Made by a program: the position numbers and the translations under genes. From the NCBI GenBank assembly GCA_015099395.1, contig AP024096.1:8659485-8723484 (forward strand): a stretch of 64,000 bases of DNA, read 5' to 3'. Every line of letters starts with the position of its first letter. The first letter of the stretch is position 1. Below are positions 21,401-31,100 of the stretch, piece after piece. Source of the DNA: Ktedonobacteria bacterium brp13 (GTDB lineage: Bacteria; Chloroflexota; Ktedonobacteria; Ktedonobacterales; Ktedonobacteraceae). The notes under the pieces are model-generated. The model saw nothing but the letters and a program-made list of their open reading frames with translations, ran no database searches and was not told the DNA's origin.

Positions 21401-22086
21401 GTATTCGTATTGAGCTGGGAGAGATCGAGGCGGCGCTGAGCCAGCATCCGCAGGTGCAGAGCGTCGTCGTGCTGGCGCGTGAGGATGTGCCTGGAGACAA
21501 ACGGCTCGTGGCGTATCTGGTTACCAAAGAGGAGGTAGCAGAGAGCACCTGGCGTGCGTATCTGGGCCAACGGCTGCCAGCGTATATGATCCCATCGACC
21601 TTTATGCAGCTCGATGCCCTGCCGTTGAATAGCAATGGCAAGGTAGATCGACGGGCCTTGCCCATTCCAGAGCAGGGCAGGTCTCAGGTGGAGTATCTGG
21701 CTCCGCGTACTCCGTTGGAGGAGCAACTGGCCCAGATCTGGGCACAGGTGTTGGATACGGAGCGCGTCGGCGTACTTGATAACTTTTTTGATCTCGGTGG
21801 GCACTCGCTCAAGGCCACACAGATCATTTCACGTATCCGCCAGATATTTGGCGTCATTATCCCACTGCGCAGCTTGTTTGAGGACTCGACAGTGGCGGCC
21901 CAAGCCAGCGTTCTTGAAGAGTTGTTGTGGCAACAAGAGGATATTAGCTCTGTCTCTGCTCTGCAATCAATATCAAGTGAAAAGCATCAGGAGCAGCTTC
22001 TGACTTATCTAGAAGATCTCCCTGTTGAGGAGCTTCAGGCGTTGCTCGCAGCTTCTGACTCAGAGTTTGAGAGCGAAGATGAATAG
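12160..22086 (+). CDS. Three-module NRPS (C-A-T)x3
   Basis: A 3308-residue synthetase adding three residues. Domains: condensation 38-460 (HHSILDG), adenylation 475-990, carrier near 1035 (LGGDS); condensation 1110-1540 with FHPIIDG near 1250, adenylation 1560-2060, carrier near 2107 (LGGHS); condensation 2213-2630 (HHIVFDG near 2345), adenylation 2657-3160 (YTSGSTGQPKG near 2818), carrier near 3209 (LGGHS). Codes read by eye: modules 1 and 2 both D-F-W-H-V-G-V-I-D-K, unassigned but Ser/Thr-like; module 3 D-V-W-H-V-S-L-I-D-K, the serine code. The second condensation domain is the same unusual type as in the gene at 1272. Module linkers share a helix of the form YLEGVPDEEFQALLA, which also ends the protein. 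The next NRPS starts 14 bases after the stop. Module 1 is almost a copy of the module at 1272. Confidence 0.97.
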   Translation: MSKGTFSAEQLARLAAYMEEEDGQRPAIQPGARDAFSGSVPLSFAQQRLWFLDQLQRGSAAYTIPMAYRLIGELDLAALHQSFNELFTRHEVLRTTFATRDGQPIQVIAPASPPPLEIVDLVAVAPAQREQELQRRMAAEARTPFSLVEGPLLRLTLFRPSNTEQVLLCCAHHSILDGWSLHLFAHELSLLYNALVAGQHASLPALAVQYADFACWQREWLQGEVLASELEYWKQRLAGAPPVLELPTDRPRPAVQTFVGEEYTFRLPQELSQRVKALSRQQGCTLFQTLLAAFEVLLYRYTGQGDLVIGTPVANRSQLELEPLLGLFANTLVLRSDLSGQPTFRDLLEQVRAMTVDAYSHQELPFEKLVDELHLQRDLSYTPLVQVLFSLHNLAEADLTLTGLQVSPLPVTTGTTKFDLALEVQESAAGLSGCIQYSVDLFDAQTITRLAGHFQTLLTAFVQTPDAPITTCALLTETEQQQRREWNATQTRYAGSQQLPQLVEAQVERTPEAPAVVFEEVSLSYRELNARANRLAHWLQQQGVGPETMVGICMERSLEMVVGLLGILKAGGTCVPLDPEYPQQRLAFMLRDAQVDLLLTQTNLRERLPAYPGTVVCLDAEAAWLTDWPTSNPTGVLSAEQVAYVIYTSGSTGVPKGVLLRHGSLCNRIHWGQQEYPLTVADRVLQEASFSFDFAIWELFGPLSVGAQVILARPGGQRDIDYLLSLIIQQQITVLHLIPSLLQVFLEQPGVEQCQSVRHVYGGAEPLPWDLWQRFNERMDAHFHNVYGPTEATIDSTCWTGERDKGEQAVSIGRPLGNVQVYVLDQCYQPVPIGVPGEVYIAGAGLARGYLHRAELTAERFLPHPFSSEPGARLYRTGDVARYRANGQLEYVGRVDQQVKVRGFRIELGEIEAALKSHPLIQDAVALVREDVPGEKRLVAYVVPAHEQIVLLGELRAFLQERVPDYMVPTRFLSLERVPLTAQGKLDRTNLPVPDGERPDLEKRYVAPGTPVEEVLAGIWAQVLGLQRVGRHDNFFELGGDSIRSIQIVARAKAAGLHFSVQQLFRHQTIADLAASFQLSVDDTAVIPHTKPFELISLADREKLPVDVEDAYPLSALQAGMIYHMELTMDLPGAPDYHNPESYYYRSPFDLAAFQEAVDSAVKRHPMLRTSFDLTSYSEPLQLVHQTAEFPVEADDIRQYTPGEQEKIIRQFLECEGNTRFDMSRPPLLRFHIHRRTDDSFQFSLTEFHPIIDGWSLHGILAEIFHHYFALLNGSVPVEEEPVTTSYRDFVALERAALQSESCQHYWEHKLADYHRLKLPEWNRPAVRPEDPRYGKIEISMPIEVSDGLHKFAREANLSLKTVLFAAHVKVMNLLSGQTDILTGQLSHGRLEVEGGERVAGLFLNILPLRLTLTGGTWLDLARQAFETECELLPFRRYPLAEMQRRWGGRTPLLNTVCSYFDFHVFNDIFAEGPIEDLGWRVTSNNVGFALNALFFASSSELRTGEIFFYLAYETALISESDAQRVGEYYLAVMKAMIKNPLDHYHTTNVLSTAETTRMLTEWNATQAHYEGSRQLPQLVEAQVERTPEAPAVVFEEVSLSYRELNARANRLAHWLQQQGVGPETMVGICMERSLEMVVGLLGILKAGGTCVPLDPEYPQQRLAFMLRDAQVDLLLTQTHLCERLPAYPGTVVCLDAEAAWLTDWPTSNPTGVLSAEQVAYVIYTSGSTGVPKGVLLRHGSLCNRIHWGQQEYPLTVADRVLQEASFSFDFAIWELFGPLSVGAQVILARPGGQRDIDYLLSLIIQQQITVLHLIPSLLQVFLEQPGVEQCQSVRHVYGGAEPLPWDLWQRFNERMDAHFHNVYGPTEATIDSTCWTGERDKGEQAVSIGRPLGNVQVYVLDQCYQLVPIGVPGEVYIAGAGLARGYLHRAELTAERFLPHPFSSEPGARFYRTGDVARYRADGQLEYVGRVDQQVKVRGFRIELGEIEAALKSHPLIQNAVALVREDVPGEKRLVAYVVASEQVAESEWKAYLSQRLPEYLLPSVFMQLDAFPLNANGKIERRALPVPEQSRSGVEYVAPRTALEVQLTRIWAEVLGLERVGVLDNFFELGGHSLKATQIISRARRTLGIMIPLRSLFEHSTVATLARAFEQAAEQQEEDTGSTLALQPLSYEMHQARLQAYLEGVPDEEFQALLATVVMSNEPESVYSSIFPVSFAQQRIWLLDQITPDTAIYTIPGGLRLIGKLQRQALEQVLNEIVARHAMLRAAFPTVGGRPVQVVQPFAYAPLPYRDLRDLNEAEREEEIQRIVMEDAHRPFNLASGPLFRPSLLQLAEEEHVLLLTVHHIVFDGWSQGVLIQEMVQLYAAFVNNQPSPLVPLPLQYPDYSQWQREWLQGTVMQEQLAFWKQQLNGPLPTLELPTDRPRPPVRTFVGAEYLFTLPLATTKALTALSQQEEVTLFMTLLTALNIVLSRYTGQTDLLIGTPIANRTQSEIENLIGCFINTIVLRTDLSDNPSLRTLLKRVQQMALDAYAHQDLPFEKVVEEVQPERDLSHSPLFQVVFVFQNAPQPPFTLQDLTVNILPTTMQVAEFDFTLYMWETAEGLAGSFKYNTDLFDEVTLARLTTHFQRVLEAMIAHPDHRVSEISLLNAAERAQILAQWNDTQSTFPADTCVQQLIEAQVERTPDAVAVIFEGQPLTYRQLNSRANQLAHLLQAEGVGPETLVGVSMERSLELVVALLAILKAGGAYVPLDPSYPTERLRYLLEDAGVALVLTQSRFTQQLVHEGVKLICLDPDWHVHRQGNEQNPSSTVGPDNMVYMIYTSGSTGQPKGVINIHRALSNRLHWMQQAYQLTEEDRVLQKTPFSFDVSVWEFFWPLISGARLVVARPGGHQDTVYLAELIASEQINTLHFVPSMLQAFLLEPQLVEQCRSLRHVVTSGEALSLDLQTRFFASFPDERVGLHNLYGPTEAAIDVTVWECQREGEQASVPIGYPIANTQIYILDAALQPTPIGVPGELYIGGVGLARGYHRRAALTREKFIADPFGAEEGARLFKTADLARYRADGAIEFLGRIDYQVKIHGIRIELGEIEAALSQHPQVQSVVVLAREDVPGDKRLVAYLVTKEEVAESTWRAYLGQRLPAYMIPSTFMQLDALPLNSNGKVDRRALPIPEQGRSQVEYLAPRTPLEEQLAQIWAQVLDTERVGVLDNFFDLGGHSLKATQIISRIRQIFGVIIPLRSLFEDSTVAAQASVLEELLWQQEDISSVSALQSISSEKHQEQLLTYLEDLPVEELQALLAASDSEFESEDE
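16843..18213 (+). repeat. Third copy of the DFWHVGVIDK adenylation domain
   Basis: Near-identical to 2726-4097 and 13613-14988. It begins at GAGTGGAATGCGACGCAG, the condensation/adenylation junction, and ends near the KRLVAYVV codons late in the domain, where the following sequence switches to a different module type. This is a clean adenylation-domain replacement inside a module with its own condensation domain. Confidence 0.9.
20017..21830 (+). repeat. Serine adenylation block, copy B1
   Basis: From late condensation domain to the carrier serine motif this DNA is nearly the same as 23469-25226 and 30028-31765. All three encode the D-V-W-H-V-S-L-I-D-K code. Differences are single bases spread thinly. 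Confidence 0.9.
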
Positions 22087-22100
22087 AGAGGAAACGACAT

Positions 22101-25100
22101 ATGAAAGATTCGTTAGAGCGGCCAGAGAAAGTTTCTCCTGACAAGCAAGCATTACTGGGTAAGCTTCTGCAGCGTAAAGGCAAGCAGCTAAACATTTTTC
22201 CTGCTTCGTTTGCTCAGCAGCGCATGTGGCTCCTTGACCAGATTGCCACCTCTGCTGCAACCTATACCATCCCCTCCGGGCTACGCCTGGAAGGGAAGTT
22301 AAAGCGGCAGGTGTTTGAGCAGGCGCTAAATGAGATCGTCTCTCGCCATGCTGTGCTGCGTACGGTGTTTCCTGCGGTAGGAGGTCGACCGGTCCAGATG
22401 GTGAAGCCTTTTTCACATCTGCCGTTGGTTTATTACGATCTGCGTCACTTAAGTGACGCAGATCGTGCAGAAAAAGTGCAGCGTCTCCTCGACGAGGAAA
22501 CGTATCAGCCCTTTGATCTGGCTACCGGGCCACTTTTCCGTTCGTCTCTCTTGCAACTGGCAGAAGAAGAGCATATTCTGTTGCTCACCGCCCATCATAT
22601 TGTCTTTGATGGCTGGTCGCAAGGTATCTTAGTTCAGGAAATGATGCAGCTGTATGAAGCTTTTGCGTTAAATCTTCCCTCTCCTCTGCCACCATTAGCG
22701 CTCCAATATACTGACTATACCCAGTGGCAACGGGAGTGGTTGCAGGGTTTTTTTATGCAAGAGCAGCTCGCTTTCTGGCGCAAGCAGCTGGGTGGTATGT
22801 TGCCAACACTGGAATTGCCGGCAGATCGGCCCAGACCGCCAGTGCGGACATTTGCTGGTTCTGAATATGCATTCGTGCTTCCCCAGGCAACTGCAAAAGC
22901 GCTGATAATCTTGAGCCAGCAGGAAGGGGTGACGCTGTTCATGACATTACTTGCAGCGTTTACCGCTCTTTTGTCTCGCTACAGTGGACAAACAGATGTG
23001 CTGGTTGGCACTCCTATCGCCAATCGTACACGTGCCGAAGTAGAGAACCTGATTGGCTGTTTTATCAATACCATCGTTTTGCGCACCGATCTTTCGGATA
23101 ATCCCAGTCTACGGACGCTGCTCAAGCGTGTCCAGCAGGTGGCTCTGGATGCCTATGCTCATCAGGAACTGCCCTTTGAAAAGATAGTTGAGGAGTTGCA
23201 TCCAGAACGCGACCTGAGCCATAGTCCCATTTTTCAGACACTGTTCGCTTTCCAGAATGCGCCACAACCTTCGCTCACCTTGAGCGATCTGACTATGAGC
23301 GGTCTGCCTATACCAGTACAGGTTGCTGATTTTGATCTTTCTTTGTATATGTGGGAGACAGCAGAAGGACTTGCTGGCACTTTTAAATATAATACCGATC
23401 TGTTTGATACGTCTACCATTGCTCGCGTGACCACCCACTTCCAGCGCCTATTAGAGGATATGGGGAGTCATCCCGATCATCGGGTCTCTGAAATATCCCT
23501 GTTGAATGCAGCTGAGCGCGCACAGATCCTTGCGCAGTGGAACGACACCCAGAGCACTTTCCCGGCTGATACCTGCGTGCAGCAGTTGATTGAGGCACAG
23601 GTAGAACGCACTCCCGATGCAGTGGCTGTCATCTTTGAGGGGCAGCCACTGACCTATCGTCAACTCAATAGCCGGGCCAACCAGTTGGCGCATCTGTTAC
23701 AGGCGGAAGGCGTTGGTCCAGAGATGCTGGTGGGCGTGAGCATGGAACGCTCGCTGGAACTGGTGGTGGCGCTGCTGGCAATCCTCAAGGCGGGGGGCGC
23801 GTATGTACCACTTGATCCAAGCTATCCCACAGAGCGCTTGCGCTATCTGTTGGAGGATGCCGGCGTCGCGCTGGTGCTGACCCAGAGCCGCTTCACCCAA
23901 CAACTGGTCCATGAGGGCGTCAAGCTCATCTGTCTTGACCCCGATTGGCATGTGCATCGGCAGGGCAATGAGCAGAATCCCAGTAGTACGGTTGGCCCTG
24001 ACAATATGGTGTATATGATCTATACCTCAGGATCCACGGGTCAGCCCAAAGGTGTGATCAATATTCACCGCGCCCTCAGTAACCGGCTGCACTGGATGCA
24101 ACAAGCCTATCAGTTGACTGAGAAGGATCGGGTCTTGCAGAAGACGCCCTTCAGCTTTGATGTCTCGGTCTGGGAGTTTTTCTGGCCGCTGATCAGCGGG
24201 GCAAGACTGGTGGTGGCGCGCCCTGGGGGCCATCAGGATACCGTGTATCTGGCGGAGCTGATTGCCAGTGAACAGATTAGCACCCTGCACTTTGTGCCCT
24301 CGATGTTACAGGCCTTCTTGCTGGAACCGCAGCTTGCGGAGCAGTGTCGCAGCCTCAGACATGTGGTGACCAGTGGCGAGGCGCTCTCGCTTGACCTGCA
24401 AACCCGCTTTTTTGCCAGCTTCCCGGACGAGCAAGTGGGTTTACATAATCTCTATGGACCAACGGAGGCGGCCATTGATGTGACCGTGTGGGAGTGTCAA
24501 CGTGAGGGGGAGCAGGCCGGTGTGCCGATTGGATATCCTATCGCCAATACGCAGATCTACATTCTGGATGCAGCCCTCCAGCCGACCCCGATCGGGGTGC
24601 CAGGGGAGCTGTACATTGGTGGTGTAGGATTGGCGCGAGGCTACCATCGTCGCGTAGCGTTGACGCGGGAGAAGTTCATCGCTGATCCCTTTGGTGCCGA
24701 AGATGGGGCACGGCTCTTCAAGACGGCGGATCTGGCGCGTTATCGTGCCGATGGGGCCATCGAGTTTCTCGGACGCATCGATTATCAGGTGAAGATCCGT
24801 GGTATGCGTATTGAGCTGGGAGAGATCGAGGCGGCGCTGAGCCAGCATCCGCAGGTGCAGAGCGTCGTCGTGCTGGCGCGTGAGGATGTGCCTGGAGACA
24901 AACGGCTCGTGGCGTATCTGGTTACCAAAGAGGAGGTAGCAGAGAGCACCTGGCATGCGTATCTGGGCCAACGTCTGCCAGCGTATATGATCCCGTCGAT
25001 CTTTATGCAGCTCGATGCCCTGCCGTTGAATAGCAATGGCAAGGTAGATCGACGGGCCTTGCCCATTCCAGAGCAGGGCAAGTCTCAGGTGGAGTATCTG

Positions 25101-28100
25101 GCTCCGCGTACTCCGTTGGAGGAGCAACTGGCCCAGATCTGGGCACAGGTGTTGGATACGGAGCGCGTCGGCGTACTTGATAACTTTTTTGATCTCGGTG
25201 GGCACTCGCTCAAGGCCACACAGATTATGTCGCGTGTACGACAAGCATCGGGCATCATGATTCCCCTCCGCCACTTCTTTGAAGACCCAACCATAGCCGG
25301 TCAGGCGAAGCTCCTTGAACACACCCGAGAGCAGCAAGAGGATAATAACCTGACGATGGCCCCGCAACCAATCTCGCGCGAAAAGCACCAGCAATTGCTT
25401 CAGGCGTATCTCGAAGGTCTGCCAACTGAAGAGATTCAGGCGTTTTTTGCAGCAATGAAATCAAGCAGTGAGGTGGAGCGTGAGGTGTTCCCAGTTTCCT
25501 TTGTACAACAACGTATGTGGGTGCTTGACCAGATTATACCTGACCCGGCAGCCTATACCATTCCTGGTGGGATTCGTCTATTGGGTAAGTTGAGCCGTAG
25601 AGCGCTTGAACAGACGCTTGCAGAGATTATCTCGCGTCATAACGCATTCCGCACCGTGTTTCTGTCGGTTGGAGGACGTCCGGTTCAGGTAGTGCAATCT
25701 TCTTCCCCCTTTCAGTTGTCTTATCAGGATCTACGGCATCTCAGCGAAGTGGAGCGGGAAGAGCAGATGCAGCAGCTTTTGAATGCTGAGATGCATCGTT
25801 CTTTTGACCTCTCGACTGGACCTCTCTTCTGCCCAACGCTTGTACAATTGGCTGACGAAGAACATGTGCTCCTGCTAACTATCCATCATATTGTCTTTGA
25901 TGGCTGGTCGCGTGGGGTTATGGTTAACGAGCTTGTACAGCTGTATGAAGCTTTTGTGAACAACCAGCCATCGCCTTTATCCCCTTTAGCTTTCCAGTAT
26001 ACCGACTATACACAATGGCAACGCAGGTGGTTTCAAGGAGCCCGTATGCAAGAGCATCTCGCCTTCTGGCGGCAGCAACTACGAGGCCCGTTGCCAAAAC
26101 TGGAGCTGCCTGCGGATCGGCCCCTATCGCTTGTGCAGAGCTCTGTTGGTGCGAGATATGCCTTCACTCTTCCTCAAGCTACCTCGACCAGGCTGGCAGC
26201 CTTAGGTCAGCAGGAAAGGGTGACGCTCTTTATGATCCTGTTGGCAGCATTTAATGTCCTTCTATCGCGTTACAGCGGGCAGACGGATCTGCTGATTGGT
26301 ACGCCGATTGCTAACCGGACACGCTCTGAATTAGAGAGCATGATTGGTTGTTTTATCAATACAGTCGTTATTCGTCTAGATATTTCAGATAACCCTAGTT
26401 TACGGACTTTGCTTAAGCGAGCCCAACAGGCCTCCCTGGATGCCTATGCCCATCAGGATCTGCCCTTTGAGAAGGTAGTCGAAGAGGTGCAGCCGGAACG
26501 CGATCTGAAAAACCATAGCCCGCTCTTTCAGGTGATGTTTGTGTTCCAGAATGCGCCGCAACCTCCATTTGTACTGAACGATCTGGCTATCAGTTTCTTG
26601 CCCACACCCGACCATTCTGTCGCTGGTTTTAATCTTACTTTATATATGTGGGAAGAGGCAGGGAGACTTGAAGGCTGCTTTGAGTACAACACTGATTTGT
26701 ATGAGGAGGCTACATTTGCGCGTCTGACTACCCACTTCCAGAAAGTGCTGGAGGATATGCTTGCTCGCCCCGATCAGCTCGTCTCGGAAGTTGCGTTGTT
26801 GAGTGCGCCTGAGCGCAAGCAGATCCTTGAGCAGTGGAACGACACCCAGAGCACTTTCCCGTCTGACGTCTGTGTACATCAGCTGATCGAAGCGCAGGTG
26901 GAACGCACTCCCGATGCACTGGCTGTAAAGTTTGCAGGCCAGAGCCGTACGTACCAAGAACTCAACTGTGAGGCCAATCAGCTGGCGCATCTGTTACAAG
27001 CGGAAGGCGTTGGTCCAGAGACACTAGTCGGAGTGAGCATGGAACGCTCGCTGGAACTGGTGGTGGCGTTACTGGCAATCCTCAAGGCGGGAGGTGCGTA
27101 TGTGCCCATTGATCCAAGCTATCCCACAGAGCGCTTGCGCTATCTGTTGGAGGATTCCGGCGTCTCGCTGGTGCTGACCCAGAGCCGCTTCACCCAACGA
27201 CTGGTCCATGAGGGCGTCAAGCTGATCTGCCTTGATCCTGGCTGGAACGCCGCGCTAACAGGGAACGAGCATAACCCCAGTAGTGCGGTTGCTCCAGATA
27301 ACCTGATGTATATGATCTATACCTCGGGTTCTACTGGGAGGCCAAAGGGTGTACTGAACGTGCATCGGGCAGTGTGCAATCGACTCATCTGGGGTCAGCG
27401 TCTCTATCCTCTCACAGTTCAGGATCGTGTCTTACAAAAGACTCCCTTCAATTTTGATGTTTCCGTGCCAGAATTTTTTTGGCCATTGTTAGCTGGTGCT
27501 ACGCTCTCTATCGCCCGCCCTGGAGGACATCAGGAAGCGGATTACCTGGTCGATCTCATTGAGCAGGAAAGGATTACCTCGATTCATTTTGTCCCTTCAA
27601 TGTTACAGGCTTTCTTATTAGAGCCCAACATCGCGAGTCGATGTAGCAGTTTGCGTCAAGTCTTTACCAGTGGCGAGGCCCTTTCTCTAGAGTTGCAAGA
27701 GCAATTCTTTGCTTGCTTCCCAGACCCGCAGGTGCAGTTACATAACTTGTATGGACCAACTGAAGCTGCGATTGAGGTTAGCGCCTGGACATGTATCCGT
27801 CAGGGTGAGCAGGAGCGAAAACGCGGAAAAGTGCCGATTGGGCGACCTATTGACAATGTACGTCTTCATGTATTGGATGCGCGGATGCAGCCAGTGCCAG
27901 TCGGTGTACCTGGAGAATTGCATATTGGAGGCGTGGCCCTGGCACGTGGCTATCATAATCAGGCCGAACTGAGCAGGGAAAAATTTATCCCCGATCCTTT
28001 TAGTCTAGCCGGTGATCGTCTCTATAAAACCGGCGATCTGGTCTTGTATCGTGCCGATGGTGTGCTTGAATATCTGGGACGTATGGATCACCAGGTCAAG

Positions 28101-31100
28101 ATCCGTGGTTTCCGCATCGAACTGGGAGAGATTGAGTCCTGTCTGATCCAGCATCCCAGTGTTAAGTCTGCAGTTGTACTGGCTCGTGAGGATGTGCCTG
28201 GGGACAAGCGATTGGTGGCTTATGTGGTAGCTTCAGAGCAGGTCGCCGAGAGTGAATGGAAGGTGTACTTGAGCCAACGTTTGCCAGAGTACATGCTTCC
28301 AGCAATCTTTATGCGTCTTGACGCATTACCACTGACTGCGAGTGGTAAAGTGGACCGGCAAGCGTTACCAGTTCCCGAGCAGGGTTTATCCAGACTAGAG
28401 TACGTGGCCCCGCGTAGCCCGCTGGAGGAGCAACTGGCCCAGATCTGGGCCGAAGTACTGGCTGTAGGTCCCATTGGTGTGCTTGATAACTTTTTTGAGA
28501 TTGGCGGCCACTCGCTGAAGGCTACGCAGATTATCTCGCGCGCACGCCAGTTACTGGGCGTCAAAGTCTCGCTGCGTAACTTCTTTGAGGATCCAACAGT
28601 CGCAGGCCTGGCAGGCACTTTTGAGCGTGCAATGCAGCAACAGAAGGAGACTGGCACCGGCACTATATTGGCTATACAACCGCTGTCTCGTGAATTACAT
28701 CAGGAGCGTTTGCAGTTGTATCTAACTGATATACCTGACAGGGAAGTCCAGACCTTTCTTGCTACAATCAGTACGAGCTCTGAACCAGCCACCCTGTCCA
28801 GTGTTTTTCCTGTCTCGTTTGCCCAGCAGCGTATGTGGGTTCTTGATCAGATTGCCCCTGGTATGGCAACCAACACGATCCTTAGCGGATTGCGCATGGT
28901 TGGTAAGCTGCATCAGAGAGCGCTCGAACGGGCGTTGGCAGAGATTGTCAAGCGCCATGCTGTGCTACGTACCGTGTTTAGCGCCATTGGAGGTCGTCCG
29001 GTTCAGGTGGTGCAATCGCCTTCTTTCAGTCAATTGTGTCCGCACGATCTGCGTCACCTGAGCAAAAATGAGCGAGAAGCAGAAGCTCAACGCCTCATTA
29101 CTGAGGAAGCACAGCGTCCTTTCGATCTAGCGACCGGACATCTCTTCCGTGTGTTGCTCTTGCAACTGGCGGAGGATGATCATATGCTCGTGCTGACCAT
29201 CCATCATATCGTCTTTGATGGCTGGTCACAGGGCGTTTTACTGCAAGAGTTTGCGCAGCTTTATGATGCCTTCTCTGTTGACCAGCCGTCACCTCTACCT
29301 ACCCTATCACTGCAATATACCGACTATACCCAATGGCAACGGGAGTGGTTGCAAGGAGCTGTAATGCAAGAACAGCTCACTTTCTGGCGCAAGCAATTGA
29401 GCGGTGCGTTGCCAGTGCTAGAATTGCCGACTGATCGGCCCAGACCGCCCATGCAAACAGCAGCTGGTGCGCGATACCCATTTGCTCTTTCCCTTACAGC
29501 GGCTCAGGGGCTGATGACCCTGAGTCAACAGGAAGGGACAACGCTGTTCATGACGTTACTTGCTGCGTTTACCGCTCTTTTGTCTCGCTACAGTGGACAA
29601 ACAGATGTGCTGGTTGGTACGCCCATCGCTAATCGGACCCACGCGGAAGTAGAGGACTTGATTGGCTGCTTTATTAACACTATTGTCCTACGTACCGACC
29701 TGTCAGATAATCCGAGTTTGAGCACACTGCTCAAGCGTGTCCAGCAGGTGGCTCTGGATGCCTATGCTCACCAGGATCTACCCTTTGAGAAGGTGGTTGA
29801 AGAACTGCAACCGGAACGTGATCTGAGTCGCACTCCACTCTTCCAAGTGATGTTTGTCTTTCAGAATGCACCACAATCTTCTCTCGGCTTGCGAGATTTA
29901 AGCATCAGTGGTTTACCAATGCCCACACAAGTTTCGGCCAAGTTTGATCTTACCCTATACATGTGGAAAACAGCAGAGGGCATCGGTGGCAGTTTTGAGT
30001 ATAATACAGATTTGTTTGATGAGATAACCCTTGTACGTCTGACTACCCATTTCCAGAGAGTGTTAGAGGCCATGATTGCTCATCCCGATCATCGGGTCTC
30101 TGAAATATCCCTGTTGAATGCAGCTGAGCGCGCACAGATCCTTGCGCAGTGGAACGACACCCAGAGCACTTTCCCGGCTGATACCTGCGTGCAGCAGTTG
30201 ATTGAGGCACAGGTAGAACGCACTCCCGATGCAGTGGCTGTCATCTTTGAGGGACAGCCACTGACCTATCGTCAACTCAATAGCCGGGCCAACCAGTTGG
30301 CGCATCTGTTACAGGCGGAAGGCGTTGGTCCAGAGACGCTGGTGGGCGTGAGCATGGAACGCTCGCTGGAACTGGTGGTGGCGCTGTTGGCAATCCTCAA
30401 GGCGGGGGGCGCGTATGTACCACTTGATCCAAGCTATCCCACAGAGCGCTTGCGCTATCTGTTGGAGGATGCCGGCGTCGCGCTGGTGCTGACCCAGAGC
30501 CGCTTCACCCAACAACTGGTCCATGAGGGCGTCAAGCTCATCTGTCTTGACCCCGATTGGCATGTGCATCGGCAGGGCAATGAGCAGAATCTCAGCAGCA
30601 CGGTTGGCCCTGACAATATGGTGTATATGATCTATACCTCGGGATCCACGGGTCAGCCCAAAGGCGTGATCAATATTCACCGCGCCCTCAGTAACCGGCT
30701 GCACTGGATGCAACAAGCCTATCAGTTGACTGAGGAGGATCGGGTCTTGCAGAAGACGCCCTTCAGCTTTGATGTCTCGGTCTGGGAGTTTTTCTGGCCG
30801 CTGATCAGCGGGGCAAGACTGGTGGTGGCGCGCCCTGGGGGCCATCAGGATACCGTGTATCTGGCGGAGCTGATTGCCAGTGAACAGATTAACACTCTGC
30901 ACTTTGTGCCCTCGATGTTACAGGCCTTCTTGCTGGAACCGCAGCTTGTGGAGCAGTGTCGCAGCCTCAGACATGTGGTGACCAGTGGCGAGGCGCTCTC
31001 GCTTGACCTGCAAACCCGCTTTTTTGCCAGCTTCCCGGACGAGCGAGTGGGTTTACATAATCTCTATGGACCAACGGAGGCGGCCATTGATGTGACCGTG

